Origin: Eubacteriales bacterium
GTDB taxonomy: Bacteria; Bacillota; Clostridia; Lachnospirales; Lachnospiraceae
Assembly: GCA_030526265.1 (NCBI GenBank)
Contig: JAUNDE010000006.1
Span: forward strand, 1-64,000
Direction: 5' to 3'
Length of the DNA: 64,000 bases
Part shown: positions 25,705 through 34,029 of the stretch, piece after piece
Layout: each line of letters starts with the position of its first letter
Position numbering within the stretch: the first letter of the stretch is position 1
Program-made: the position numbers and the translations under genes
The notes under the pieces: generated by a model
The model's input: the letters and a program-made list of their open reading frames with translations, nothing else
Told to the model about the DNA's origin: nothing
The model's database searches: none

Positions 25705-27033
25705 GTGAAAAAAGGTAATCCAATAGCGCTTTTGCCAATCGGTGTATTTTTAGTACTTTATTTAGGACTCGGTATTGTATATGAGTATGTGATGAAGATT
25801 CCGATGGGATTTTATAATATTCCGATCGTAATCGCTTTCCTGGCAGCTATTCTTGTGGCATGTCTTCAGAACAGAAAAGTGAAATTCGATGACAAGCTTG
25901 CGATCATGGCGCAGGGACTTGCGGATAAGAATATCATCACAATGCTTTTGATCTTTATGGTAGCAGGTTCATTTGTAGGAGTAGTCGGACGAAGCAGTGC
26001 GGAGAGCGTGGCATATTTCATGCTTTCTCTGATCCCTGCGAAGTTTGCAGTAGCGGTTCTTTTTGTCGTGGCATGTTTCGTGTCAACAGCGATGGGAACT
26101 TCTGTTGGAACGATCACATTGATCGTACCGATTTCTGTAGCGGTATCCGCTGCTTCCGGATTCAGTCTTCCACTTTGTGTTGGATCTGTTATGGGAGGTG
26201 CGATGTTCGGGGATAACCTGTCATTTATTTCTGATACAACGATCGCAGCATGTAATGGACAGGGATGTGCGATGAAAGATAAATTCCGCGAGAACTTTAA
26301 GATTGCGCTTCCACCGGCACTGGTAACATTGGTCTTGATCCTGGTTCTTTCTTTCCGCACAGAGTTAAATGGTACAGTAAGCCAGGATTATAACCTGATC
26401 CAGATTATTCCATACGTGCTCGTACTGATCGGCGGAATTATTGGAATCAATGTATTTGTTGTGCTTCTTGCAGGTATCGCATCAGGTGCGGTCATCATGA
26501 TCGCAACAGGACAGATGGCAGCAGTAGACCTCCTTTCGAGCATGGGAGCAGGTGCAGCAGGAATGTTTGAGACAAGCATGGTAGCGATCCTTGTATCTGC
26601 AATGTGTGCACTGATCCGTGAGTATGGCGGTTTTGATGCAATGCTTTCCTTTATTCATAAAATCTTCAAAGGCAAAAAGGGCGGACAGCTTGGTATGGGA
26701 CTTCTTGTAGGTGCAATGGACGTTGCAACCGCAAATAATACAGTTGCGATCGTTATGGCAAACCCGATCGCATACGAGATGGCAGAAGAGTATGACATCA
26801 CACCGAGAAAGGCGGCTTCGATCCTTGATACATTTTCCTGTGTCTTCCAGGGTGTGATCCCATACGGTGCTCAGATGCTTGTGGCGCTTTCCGCAGCACA
26901 GGAGCTTGGCTATGAACTTTCGGCATTCCAGGTGATCCCGAATCTGTTCTACCCGGGATTTCTGCTTATCAGCTCATTGATCTTTATCTATTTCGTCCCT
27001 TCAAAAAGCCGTAAGGAAATGATGGGAAAATAG
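25705..27033 (+). CDS. NhaC-type Na+/H+ antiporter family protein
   Basis: A 442-residue membrane protein with 11-12 segments, starting at GTG 25705 behind GAGAGG. The family region is seen in FVSTAMGTSVGTITLIVPISV and in GAMFGDNLSFISDTTIAA, which holds the charged residues of the transport path, and again in the second half (MDVATANNTVAIVMANPIA). Relatives exchange sodium for protons or amino-acid anions for metabolites. The LysR gene starts two bases after its stop, implying joint transcription. Confidence 0.85.
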   Translation: MKKGNPIALLPIGVFLVLYLGLGIVYEYVMKIPMGFYNIPIVIAFLAAILVACLQNRKVKFDDKLAIMAQGLADKNIITMLLIFMVAGSFVGVVGRSSAESVAYFMLSLIPAKFAVAVLFVVACFVSTAMGTSVGTITLIVPISVAVSAASGFSLPLCVGSVMGGAMFGDNLSFISDTTIAACNGQGCAMKDKFRENFKIALPPALVTLVLILVLSFRTELNGTVSQDYNLIQIIPYVLVLIGGIIGINVFVVLLAGIASGAVIMIATGQMAAVDLLSSMGAGAAGMFETSMVAILVSAMCALIREYGGFDAMLSFIHKIFKGKKGGQLGMGLLVGAMDVATANNTVAIVMANPIAYEMAEEYDITPRKAASILDTFSCVFQGVIPYGAQMLVALSAAQELGYELSAFQVIPNLFYPGFLLISSLIFIYFVPSKSRKEMMGK

Positions 27034-27035
27034 AA

Positions 27036-27992
27036 ATGAATACGAAAGATCTGGAATATTTTAAGGAAATTGCAGAGACGAAAAGCATATCCCGCGCATC
27101 GAGATCCTTATATATCAGTCCACAGGGACTCAGCAAATCTCTGAAACGACTGGAAGAGGAATTTCAGACGACGCTGCTTGACAGAGACAAGTCGTCTCAG
27201 GAACTGGTGCTCACGGAAACAGGGAAAGCAGTTCTTGCGTTTGCCGAGAAGATTGGAAATATGGAGGCAGGTCTCAGAGAGCAGATAGCGGAGATTGAAG
27301 AAAAGAACAATAAAGTGGTAGACATTTTGTCAGCGTATGGAATTATCCGTTTTCTTTCCCCGGAACGTATTCTGGAATTTCAGAAACGATATCCGGATAT
27401 TGAGTTTCATTATCATGAGCATCCGGACCGGAAAGTGGAGGAATATTTTCTGAAAGGTTATGGAAATATTGCGCTTTCGATCGGTGGTTTTGAAAAAGAA
27501 GACTATGAACGCTATGATATCATTGAACTCGGAGAACTTCCGGTGAAGCTTCTTGTGTATGAAGGGCATCCGCTTGCGAAGAAATCATTTGTGACGATTG
27601 AAGATATCAGGGACGAGCCGATGTATATGGAAAGTGGTGCGTTTAAGATCAATCATCTTGTAAGAAGCAAATGCAGAGAAGCCGGATTTGAACCGAATAT
27701 TTTATTTGAAACGTCCGGATTCAGTCTGTGCCACAAAATGGTGAACCAGAAAAAATGTATTTCCGTGACGATGGATTTTGTGTTCTCCGACATGAAGGAG
27801 CCGAACCTGGTGAAGATCCCGTTCTGGGAAGATGACATGCAGTGGAAGATTTGCCTTTTGAAAAGAAAGGGTGACAAGGTCGGAGCGGGAGTCTGTACGT
27901 TTATTGATTACATAAAGAAAGAAATCAGGAGCAGGATTAAGCCGTTATCGGATGGGAAGACAGACCGGAAAGAGCTATCACCAATTAGTTGA
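27036..27992 (+). CDS. LysR-family transcriptional regulator
   Basis: A 318-residue regulator: winged helix-turn-helix in residues 1-60 (YFKEIAETKSISRASRSLYI, then QGLSKSLKRLEEE) and a LysR substrate-binding domain in 90-300. The ligand is unknown. It follows the NhaC gene directly, so it may be transcribed with its likely target, which differs from the usual divergent LysR arrangement. A strong terminator follows. Confidence 0.9.
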   Translation: MNTKDLEYFKEIAETKSISRASRSLYISPQGLSKSLKRLEEEFQTTLLDRDKSSQELVLTETGKAVLAFAEKIGNMEAGLREQIAEIEEKNNKVVDILSAYGIIRFLSPERILEFQKRYPDIEFHYHEHPDRKVEEYFLKGYGNIALSIGGFEKEDYERYDIIELGELPVKLLVYEGHPLAKKSFVTIEDIRDEPMYMESGAFKINHLVRSKCREAGFEPNILFETSGFSLCHKMVNQKKCISVTMDFVFSDMKEPNLVKIPFWEDDMQWKICLLKRKGDKVGAGVCTFIDYIKKEIRSRIKPLSDGKTDRKELSPIS

Positions 27993-28037
27993 AGAAATCC
28001 CAACATTTGGTTGAAGAATTGAAAAATCATATGAGAT

Positions 28038-28086
28038 GTACACAAAAATCAGATAGTTGTTATGTCTGATTTTTGTGTACTTTTTT
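28038..28086 (+). terminator. Terminator after LysR gene
   Basis: GTACACAAAAATCAGA (28038-28053) and TCTGATTTTTGTGTAC (28065-28080) form a perfect 16-bp stem followed by six T. Confidence 0.95.
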
Positions 28087-28192
28087 AATTATAGAAAACG
28101 CCTATATATTAATTGATATTATCGATTATCATTTTGTGGAAATGCAAGATATAGTATGGATATCGAAGTTATTTCTAAGGAGGAAAAAATAA

Positions 28193-28708
28193 ATGAAACA
28201 GGAAGTTAGTTTAAGAGCAATACAGAAATCAGCAGAGGATAATTTCAGAAATGGCTTCTATTGCTGTGAAGCGCTCATGAAAACAATCATTGATGAATTT
28301 GAACTTGATGTTCCAAAGGAAGTCATTGCAATGTCATCAGGAATGGCTGTTGGTGTCGGTAAAGTCGGATGTCTCTGCGGAGCATTGAATGGTGGTGTTA
28401 TGGCACTTGGTATGATCTTCGGACGTACAGAGCAGGACGGACCACAGAATCCAAAGAGTGTGAAATGCTTACAGCTCACAAGTGAGCTTCATAAGTGGTT
28501 CCAGGAAAATAACGGTAAACATGCAGTCTGCTGCCGTATCCTTACAAAAGAGTATGACAAAGGAAAAGGCGAGCACAAACAGCAGTGTATCTACTTTACA
28601 GGCCTCTGTGCATGGAAAGTTGCAGAGATCATGGTTCGCGAACTGGGTCTTACTAATACAGACGAAGAGACAGAGCCTGTATATAAGACAGCGCCTGATT
28701 ACGCGTAA
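28193..28708 (+). CDS. C_GCAxxG_C_C family redox-type protein
   Basis: A 171-residue cysteine-rich protein. The family motif appears as GCLCGALNGG, with other conserved cysteines before (FYCCEAL) and after it (VCCRIL, QQCIYFTGLC). The pattern suggests metal or FeS binding and a redox role, but no member has a settled function. RBS AAGGAGGAA and codon bias suggest high expression. The TDT transporter gene follows after 27 bases, a possible functional partner. Confidence 0.85.
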   Translation: MKQEVSLRAIQKSAEDNFRNGFYCCEALMKTIIDEFELDVPKEVIAMSSGMAVGVGKVGCLCGALNGGVMALGMIFGRTEQDGPQNPKSVKCLQLTSELHKWFQENNGKHAVCCRILTKEYDKGKGEHKQQCIYFTGLCAWKVAEIMVRELGLTNTDEETEPVYKTAPDYA

Positions 28709-28735
28709 AATACATTGGAAAAGAGGAAATGAGAG

Positions 28736-29659
28736 ATGAACATGATTAAAAAAGTTCCGTTGCCGATCTGTGGTGTGGCACTGGGATGTGCTGCACTAGG
28801 AAATCTTCTGCAGAGTTATTCGGAAGGGATCCGCTATTTCTGCGGAGTGTTATCTGCGTTCTTTATCCTTCTGTTCATGGTGAAAGTGATCTGCTGTCCG
28901 GCAATGTTCAAAGAGGATATGAATAATCCGATCATGGCAAGTGTGTCTGGAACATTCTCCATGACATGGATGCTTTTAAGCACATATCTGAAACCATTTA
29001 TCGGACCGGCAGCCTATTATATCTGGATGCTTGCGATTGCCCTTCATGCTGTACTGATCGTGTACTTCACGGTGAAGTTTATTGCGAAGCTTCAGCTGCC
29101 GAAAGTATTTGCAAGTTATTATATCGTATATGTAGGAATCGTTGTCGCTTCCGTAACAGCTCCTGCCTATGAGAAGACAGGGCTTGGAAGTATCCTTTTC
29201 TGGTTTGGATTTGTGACACTTCTGTTGCTGTTCGTTCTCGTGACAGCACGATATGTAAAATGCAAAGAGATCCCGAATCCGGCGAAACCGCTGATCTGTA
29301 TTTATGCAGCGCCGACAAGCCTCTGTATCGCGGGTTATGTGCAGTCTGTCATGCCGAAATCAAAGACATTCCTGCTTGCGATGCTCGCTGCGGCAACTGT
29401 GATCTATATTTTTGCGCTTGTGAAAGCAATTGGATATTTGAAGCTTCCATTCTTCCCGAGCTATGCATCATTCACATTCCCGTTTGTGATCAGTGCCATC
29501 GCAACAAAGCAGACAATGGCATGTATGATGAACATGGGATCACCGATGCCGATACTTTCGAAGCTTGTTCTGATCGAAACGATCATTGCAGTAGTATTTG
29601 TAGGATATGTGTATATCCGATTCTTAATGTTTTTGTTTGCTGCTCCTCAGGCAAAATAA
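28736..29659 (+). CDS. TDT-family (TehA/SLAC1-type) transporter
   Basis: A 307-residue protein with about ten membrane segments beginning with KVPLPICGVALGCAALGNLL, the usual start of this family. TDT proteins are anion channels or transporters linked to tellurite resistance, C4-dicarboxylates or sulfite. The substrate is not evident. It probably shares a transcript with the C_GCAxxG_C_C gene and ends at a hairpin terminator. Confidence 0.82.
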   Translation: MNMIKKVPLPICGVALGCAALGNLLQSYSEGIRYFCGVLSAFFILLFMVKVICCPAMFKEDMNNPIMASVSGTFSMTWMLLSTYLKPFIGPAAYYIWMLAIALHAVLIVYFTVKFIAKLQLPKVFASYYIVYVGIVVASVTAPAYEKTGLGSILFWFGFVTLLLLFVLVTARYVKCKEIPNPAKPLICIYAAPTSLCIAGYVQSVMPKSKTFLLAMLAAATVIYIFALVKAIGYLKLPFFPSYASFTFPFVISAIATKQTMACMMNMGSPMPILSKLVLIETIIAVVFVGYVYIRFLMFLFAAPQAK

Positions 29660-29671
29660 ACAAATAATCCG

Positions 29672-29706
29672 AAGAGCTCTCTGAGACCGCACTCAGAGGG
29701 CTCTTT
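29672..29706 (+). terminator. Terminator after TDT gene
   Basis: AAGAGCTCTCTGAG (29672-29685) pairs with CTCAGAGGGCTCTT (29692-29705) with one G-U pair; only a short T-run. Confidence 0.75.
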
Positions 29707-29720
29707 GTCATAAAAAAGAT

Positions 29721-29749
29721 TTGTCATAAAATGGGAAAAAGTCTATAAT
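29721..29749 (+). promoter_or_regulatory. Promoter of the DUF554 gene
   Basis: TTGTCA (29721-29726), 17-base spacer, TATAAT (29744-29749). The -35 lies in a 12-bp direct repeat TTTGTCATAAAA (29704-29715 and 29720-29731). Confidence 0.82.
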
Positions 29750-29787
29750 GAAGAAGATAATCTGGAAAAGATGGGAGAGAAAAGAAA

Positions 29788-30474
29788 ATGATAGGTACGA
29801 TCGTAAATACATGCACCATCGCGACAGGGGCTGTTGTGGGGAGCATTTTGAAAAAAGGAATCAAGCCGCAGTATCAGGATTCCCTGTTCAATGCGATGGG
29901 ATTTGCAGCGACTGCGCTTGGAATCAATGCGGTGGTGAGCCATATGCCGGACAGCCAGTATCCGGTTCTTTTTATCGTGAGTCTGGCAATCGGAAGCCTT
30001 CTGGGTTCGGTGATCGATCTGGACGCAAAATTCCAGAAGCTTGTATCGAAATATGCATCGGCCGGACTTGGACAGGGACTTTCAAGTGCATGTCTTCTAT
30101 ATTGTATCGGTACGCTGTCGATCCTTGGACCGGTGATGAGCGCATTATATGGAGATCATACGTATCTGTTTACCAATGCGACACTTGACCTCGTAACGTC
30201 CACGGTGTTCGCGTCTACATATGGAATCGGCATGATCCTGGCAGCACCGATCTTATTTGCATGGCAGGGAAGTATTTATCTGCTTGCATATTACGGTGCG
30301 GGCTCGTTCTTCTCCGACAGCCTGATGTGTGAGCTGTCGATCGTCGGGGGAATCCTGATCGCAAGCTCCGGACTGAGTATTCTGAAGATCAAGGACTGTA
30401 AGACTTTGAATATGCTTCCGGCACTTCTTGTTCCGATTTTGTTTTTTGTCGTAAAAGGAATTGTGGGATTTTAA
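29788..30474 (+). CDS. DUF554-family membrane protein
   Basis: A 228-residue protein with about six to seven membrane segments. The start MIGTIVNTCTIATGAVVGS and the blocks ATALGIN and IGTLSILGP are typical of DUF554 (YdfK/YqgA). The family has no proven function. It stands alone with its own promoter at 29721 and no clear terminator before the next promoter. Confidence 0.82.
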   Translation: MIGTIVNTCTIATGAVVGSILKKGIKPQYQDSLFNAMGFAATALGINAVVSHMPDSQYPVLFIVSLAIGSLLGSVIDLDAKFQKLVSKYASAGLGQGLSSACLLYCIGTLSILGPVMSALYGDHTYLFTNATLDLVTSTVFASTYGIGMILAAPILFAWQGSIYLLAYYGAGSFFSDSLMCELSIVGGILIASSGLSILKIKDCKTLNMLPALLVPILFFVVKGIVGF

Positions 30475-30494
30475 CATTGTCAGAAAATAAATCC

Positions 30495-30523
30495 TTTACT
30501 TTAGTATGCTACCATGGTAGAAT
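30495..30523 (+). promoter_or_regulatory. Promoter with palindromic operator before the amino acid ABC operon
   Basis: TTTACT (30495-30500), 17-base spacer, TAGAAT (30518-30523). A perfect 12-bp palindrome CTACCATGGTAG (30509-30520) overlaps the spacer and the -10, as expected of a repressor site. Confidence 0.65.
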
Positions 30524-30559
30524 GCTACTAGATTACAAAAACAATCGGAGGAAAAGATT

Positions 30560-31399
30560 ATGAAAAAGAGATTATTAGCGTTGGTATTGTGTCTGGCTAT
30601 GATGTTCAGTTTGGCAGCATGCGGATCAAAAGAGGAAAGCACAGATGCTTCTTCAGAAGAGACCGCTGCAGAGGAAACTACTACGGATCAGTCAGATTTG
30701 GACTATGTAACTGAGAAAGGTACACTTGTTGTTGGTATTACAGATTTTGAGCCAATGGACTACAAAGATGAGAGCGGCGAATGGATCGGATTTGATGCTG
30801 ATCTTGCAAAGGCTTTTGCAGAAGACCTCGGTGTTGAAGTTGAGTTCGTTGAGATCAACTGGGATAACAAAGTTCTCGAGCTTGATGGTAAGACAATCGA
30901 CTGTGTATGGAATGGTATGACACTTACAGATGAAGTTACAAGCGCAATGGAATGCTCAAACGCATACTGCAACAACATGCAGGTAGCAGTTGTAAAGGCA
31001 GCAGATGCTGACAAGTATCAGACAATTGAGAGTCTTGCAGATCTCAGCTTTGCAGTTGAGTCTGGTTCAGCAGGTATGGCAGCAGTAGAGGGACTCGGAT
31101 ATGCATTTACAGAAGTGACAGCTCAGGCAGATGCTCTTATGGAAGTATCAGCAGGAACATCTGACGCAGCAGTGATCGACTCACTCATGGCAGGAGCTAT
31201 GGTTGGAGAAGGAACAAGCTACGAAGACCTTACATATACGGTTGCACTGAACGAAGAAGAAGGCGAAGAGTACGGAGTAGGCTTCCGCAAAGGATCTGAA
31301 CTTGCACAGAAATTAAATGATTTCCTTGCAGCAAACAACGATCTGATTAAAGATCTTGCAGAGAAATACGGAATTCAGGCAGCTGTTATCGAACAGTAA
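30560..31399 (+). CDS. Amino acid ABC transporter substrate-binding lipoprotein
   Basis: A 279-residue lipoprotein: signal peptide with lipobox LAAC (Cys near residue 21), an acidic Ser/Thr/Glu-rich linker, then a family 3 solute-binding domain starting GTLVVGITDFEPMDYKDESG, the usual substrate contact region. It binds polar amino acids outside the membrane and delivers them to the permease at 31428. Codon use is strongly biased, as expected for an abundant binding protein. First gene of a three-gene operon. Confidence 0.93.
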   Translation: MKKRLLALVLCLAMMFSLAACGSKEESTDASSEETAAEETTTDQSDLDYVTEKGTLVVGITDFEPMDYKDESGEWIGFDADLAKAFAEDLGVEVEFVEINWDNKVLELDGKTIDCVWNGMTLTDEVTSAMECSNAYCNNMQVAVVKAADADKYQTIESLADLSFAVESGSAGMAAVEGLGYAFTEVTAQADALMEVSAGTSDAAVIDSLMAGAMVGEGTSYEDLTYTVALNEEEGEEYGVGFRKGSELAQKLNDFLAANNDLIKDLAEKYGIQAAVIEQ

Positions 31400-31427
31400 T
31401 ATCAAATAGTAATCGGAGGAATATTCC

Positions 31428-32108
31428 ATGATCATGGAACAAATGCCGATTGTCATTCACTCGTTGAATGTCGGCTTTATACAGACATTAAAATTATTTT
31501 TTGTAACATTGATCGGGGCATTGCCGCTCGGACTGATCATTTCGTTCGGATCAATGTCAAAATTCCGGCCATTAAAATATTTGACAAAGACTTTTGTATG
31601 GATCATCAGGGGCACGCCTCTGATGATTCAGTTGTTAATCATTTATTATTTTCCGGGGCTTGTGTTACATAACCCGATCTGGGGCGGAGGCGAAAGCGGA
31701 AGATTTCTAGCCTCTTCTGTATCTTTTGTGATCAATTATGCCTGCTATTTTTCGGAAATCTATCGCGGCGGAATCGAGGGCGTGCCTCGCGGACAGCAGG
31801 AGGCAGGTCTTGTTCTTGGTATGACAAGGAGTCAGATCTTTTTCAAGATTACACTGCTTCAGATGATCAAGCGTATCGTGCCGCCGATTTCGAACGAGAT
31901 CATTACACTTGTCAAGGATACTTCTCTGGCGAGAATCATTGCACTTCAGGAAGTTATCTGGGCAGGACAGGCATTCCTGAAGGGATCACAGGGAATCTCA
32001 GGAGCAGTGTGGCCATTGTTCTTTACAGCAGTCTACTATTTGATCTTCAGCGGTATTCTGACAGTCTTCCTTGGATATGTCGAGCGGAAACTGGATTATT
32101 TTAAGTAG
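31428..32108 (+). CDS. Amino acid ABC transporter permease (His/Glu/Gln type)
   Basis: A 226-residue membrane protein with about five segments. The HisM/GlnP family blocks are present: IIRGTPLMIQLLIIYYF and the EAA-type loop GQQEAGLVLGMTRSQ that contacts the ATPase, then NEIITLVKDTSLA. It is 28 bases after the binding protein and 14 before the ATPase, forming a complete importer. Confidence 0.94.
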   Translation: MIMEQMPIVIHSLNVGFIQTLKLFFVTLIGALPLGLIISFGSMSKFRPLKYLTKTFVWIIRGTPLMIQLLIIYYFPGLVLHNPIWGGGESGRFLASSVSFVINYACYFSEIYRGGIEGVPRGQQEAGLVLGMTRSQIFFKITLLQMIKRIVPPISNEIITLVKDTSLARIIALQEVIWAGQAFLKGSQGISGAVWPLFFTAVYYLIFSGILTVFLGYVERKLDYFK

Positions 32109-32122
32109 GAGGTGCTTTGCAA

Positions 32123-32908
32123 ATGGCGATTTTGGAAGTAAAAAATATTGAGAAAAGTTTTGGAAGCACGAAAGTTCTGAAAGATGTAAGTTTTTCGCTG
32201 GAAGAGGGAAATGCCCTTGCGATTATCGGTTCATCCGGCTCGGGAAAGACAACGCTTCTTCGATGCCTGAATTTTCTTGAGACACCGGATCACGGATGTA
32301 TCACAGTAAAAGATGACGTCGTTTTTGACGCACAGAAACCGGAGTCGATGAGTGAGAAGGAGCTTCGCAGTAAGCGACTTCATTTTGGAATGGTTTTCCA
32401 GGCATTTCATCTGTTCCCACAGTATACGGCACTTGAAAATGTGACACTGGCAGAGAAACTTCTCGCACAGGAGAGACCGGACTACAAGCAGAACAAGAAG
32501 CAGATTCTCGAGGAGATCGAGGCGCACGGAAAAGAGCTGCTGGCACAGATGGGACTTTCGGAACGAATCGGTCACTATCCGCATCAGCTGTCCGGAGGGC
32601 AGCAGCAGCGAGTTGCGATTGCGAGAGCGCTCGCATTGAAACCGGATATTCTGTGCTTCGATGAGCCTACATCGGCACTTGACCCGGAGCTTACCGGAGA
32701 AGTGCTGAAAGTGATCCGCGGACTTGCAGACCAGAAGACGACGATGATCATTGTGACACATGAGATGGCATTTGCAAGAGATGTCGCAGATCAGGTGATC
32801 TTCATGGATGACGGATATATTGTTGAGCAGGGAGACGCGAAACAGGTGATCGATCATCCGCAGGAAGAGAGAACAAAACAGTTTTTATCAAGATATGCAC
32901 AGGGATAA
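32123..32908 (+). CDS. Amino acid ABC transporter ATP-binding protein (GlnQ/HisP type)
   Basis: A 261-residue ATPase with Walker A GSSGSGKTT, Q-loop (MVFQAFHLF), signature LSGGQQQR, Walker B LCFDEPTSALDPE and switch His (IVTHEM). It powers the permease at 31428. The ATG at 32123 follows AGGAGG (32107-32112) by ten bases; an in-frame TTG at 32117 is less likely. It ends the operon before a hairpin terminator. Confidence 0.95.
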   Translation: MAILEVKNIEKSFGSTKVLKDVSFSLEEGNALAIIGSSGSGKTTLLRCLNFLETPDHGCITVKDDVVFDAQKPESMSEKELRSKRLHFGMVFQAFHLFPQYTALENVTLAEKLLAQERPDYKQNKKQILEEIEAHGKELLAQMGLSERIGHYPHQLSGGQQQRVAIARALALKPDILCFDEPTSALDPELTGEVLKVIRGLADQKTTMIIVTHEMAFARDVADQVIFMDDGYIVEQGDAKQVIDHPQEERTKQFLSRYAQG

Positions 32909-32912
32909 TGAA

Positions 32913-32953
32913 AATGGTCAGGTATGATTGGTTCATCATACCTGGCCATTTTT
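32913..32953 (+). terminator. Terminator after amino acid ABC operon
   Basis: AATGGTCAGGTATGA (32913-32927) pairs with TCATACCTGGCCATT (32936-32950), followed by T to 32953. Confidence 0.88.
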
Positions 32954-32977
32954 GATGGGAACGAAAGGAATCTTTTG

Positions 32978-33006
32978 TTGCAGGAAGAAATTTACTGGGA
33001 TATAAT
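32978..33006 (+). promoter_or_regulatory. Promoter of the sensor operon
   Basis: TTGCAG (32978-32983), 17-base spacer, TATAAT (33001-33006), about 40 bases before the receptor gene. Confidence 0.8.
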
Positions 33007-33044
33007 AAGGGCGAAAATATGGGACGGTCATGAGAGGGTAACCA

Positions 33045-34016
33045 ATGAAAAAGATAAATAAGTACCTGATATGGATCATTGCAGGGATGTGGATTCTGTT
33101 TTTTTTGCTTTTTGCTTTTTTTATTTTGAACAGGAATGATCTTTCAGCGAGGCAAAAAGAGCATGCCCGTTTGATAGGAGCAAGTTATATGACGATGAAC
33201 AATGAGTTCTATGAGATCATCAATGAGCAGATCAGTGAACGGGTTGAGGCAGAAGGAGATCAGCTCATTCTTCGCGATCCGGCATTAAACAGCGAGAGAC
33301 AGATTGAACAGATCGAAGGTATGCTGGACATGGGAATTGATGTACTTTTGCTCACTCCTGTTGACTGGGACACACTGACACCTGTTCTTAAGAAAGCGAA
33401 GGAGCAGGGAGTCTATATCGTTGTTGTGGATTCGAATGTGAAAGATGAAAGTCTGGTGGACTGTACGATCACATCCGACAATTATACGGCAGGTCACATT
33501 GTCGGAGAATATTTTCTGACACAATGTGAGGAGGCAAAGCTGATCGTGATGCGTCACGACGGTGCGAAATCAGGCCAGGATCGTGTACAGGGATTTCTGG
33601 ATGCTGTTTCAAAAAATGAAAAAATCAGGGTCGTGAAAGAGATCGAGTGTGAGGGACAGCTCGAGATTGCGATGCCGAGATTAAAAAACGCGATAGAGAG
33701 AGGAGTTGCCTTTGACAACGTATTCTGTCTGAATGACCTTGCCGCAGTAGGCGTTGTTGCGGCATTGGATGAGTATGATATGATTGATGACGTTGATGTA
33801 TACGGAGTGGATGCATCGCCGGATTCGAAGGCTTTGATCAACGAAGGAATGATGAAAGCGACAGCGGCTCAGTTCCCTTCGCAGATCGGACGAACTGCAT
33901 CGGATGAAATATACCGGCTGCTTGAGGGAAAAGAAAACACGAAAAAGATCCTGACGCCTGTTGAGCTGGTAATCAAAGAAAATGTCGAGAAATACGGCGT
34001 GGATCGCTGGCAGTAA
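33045..34016 (+). CDS. Membrane-tethered RbsB-like sugar-binding receptor
   Basis: A 323-residue protein with one uncleaved N-terminal segment (about 8-28) and no lipobox, followed by a type I periplasmic-binding fold (about 42-320). RbsB-like blocks are visible: IEQIEGMLDMGIDVLLLTPVD, VVVDSNV, ITSDNYTAGHIVGEY and CLNDLAAVGVVAAL. No sugar permease of the matching ABC type is near. The gene is followed by a histidine kinase, response regulator and a second binding protein, so it probably presents a sugar signal to the kinase and is not a transport component. Confidence 0.8.
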   Translation: MKKINKYLIWIIAGMWILFFLLFAFFILNRNDLSARQKEHARLIGASYMTMNNEFYEIINEQISERVEAEGDQLILRDPALNSERQIEQIEGMLDMGIDVLLLTPVDWDTLTPVLKKAKEQGVYIVVVDSNVKDESLVDCTITSDNYTAGHIVGEYFLTQCEEAKLIVMRHDGAKSGQDRVQGFLDAVSKNEKIRVVKEIECEGQLEIAMPRLKNAIERGVAFDNVFCLNDLAAVGVVAALDEYDMIDDVDVYGVDASPDSKALINEGMMKATAAQFPSQIGRTASDEIYRLLEGKENTKKILTPVELVIKENVEKYGVDRWQ

Positions 34017-34029
34017 TGGGGAATCACAT

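Noticed and set aside
28114..28131. Fur/FNR-like palindrome upstream of the C_GCAxxG_C_C gene
   Set aside because: The arms TGATA and TATCA are only five bases each and the spacing fits neither the Fur 7-1-7 nor the FNR consensus; AT-rich chance match is likely.
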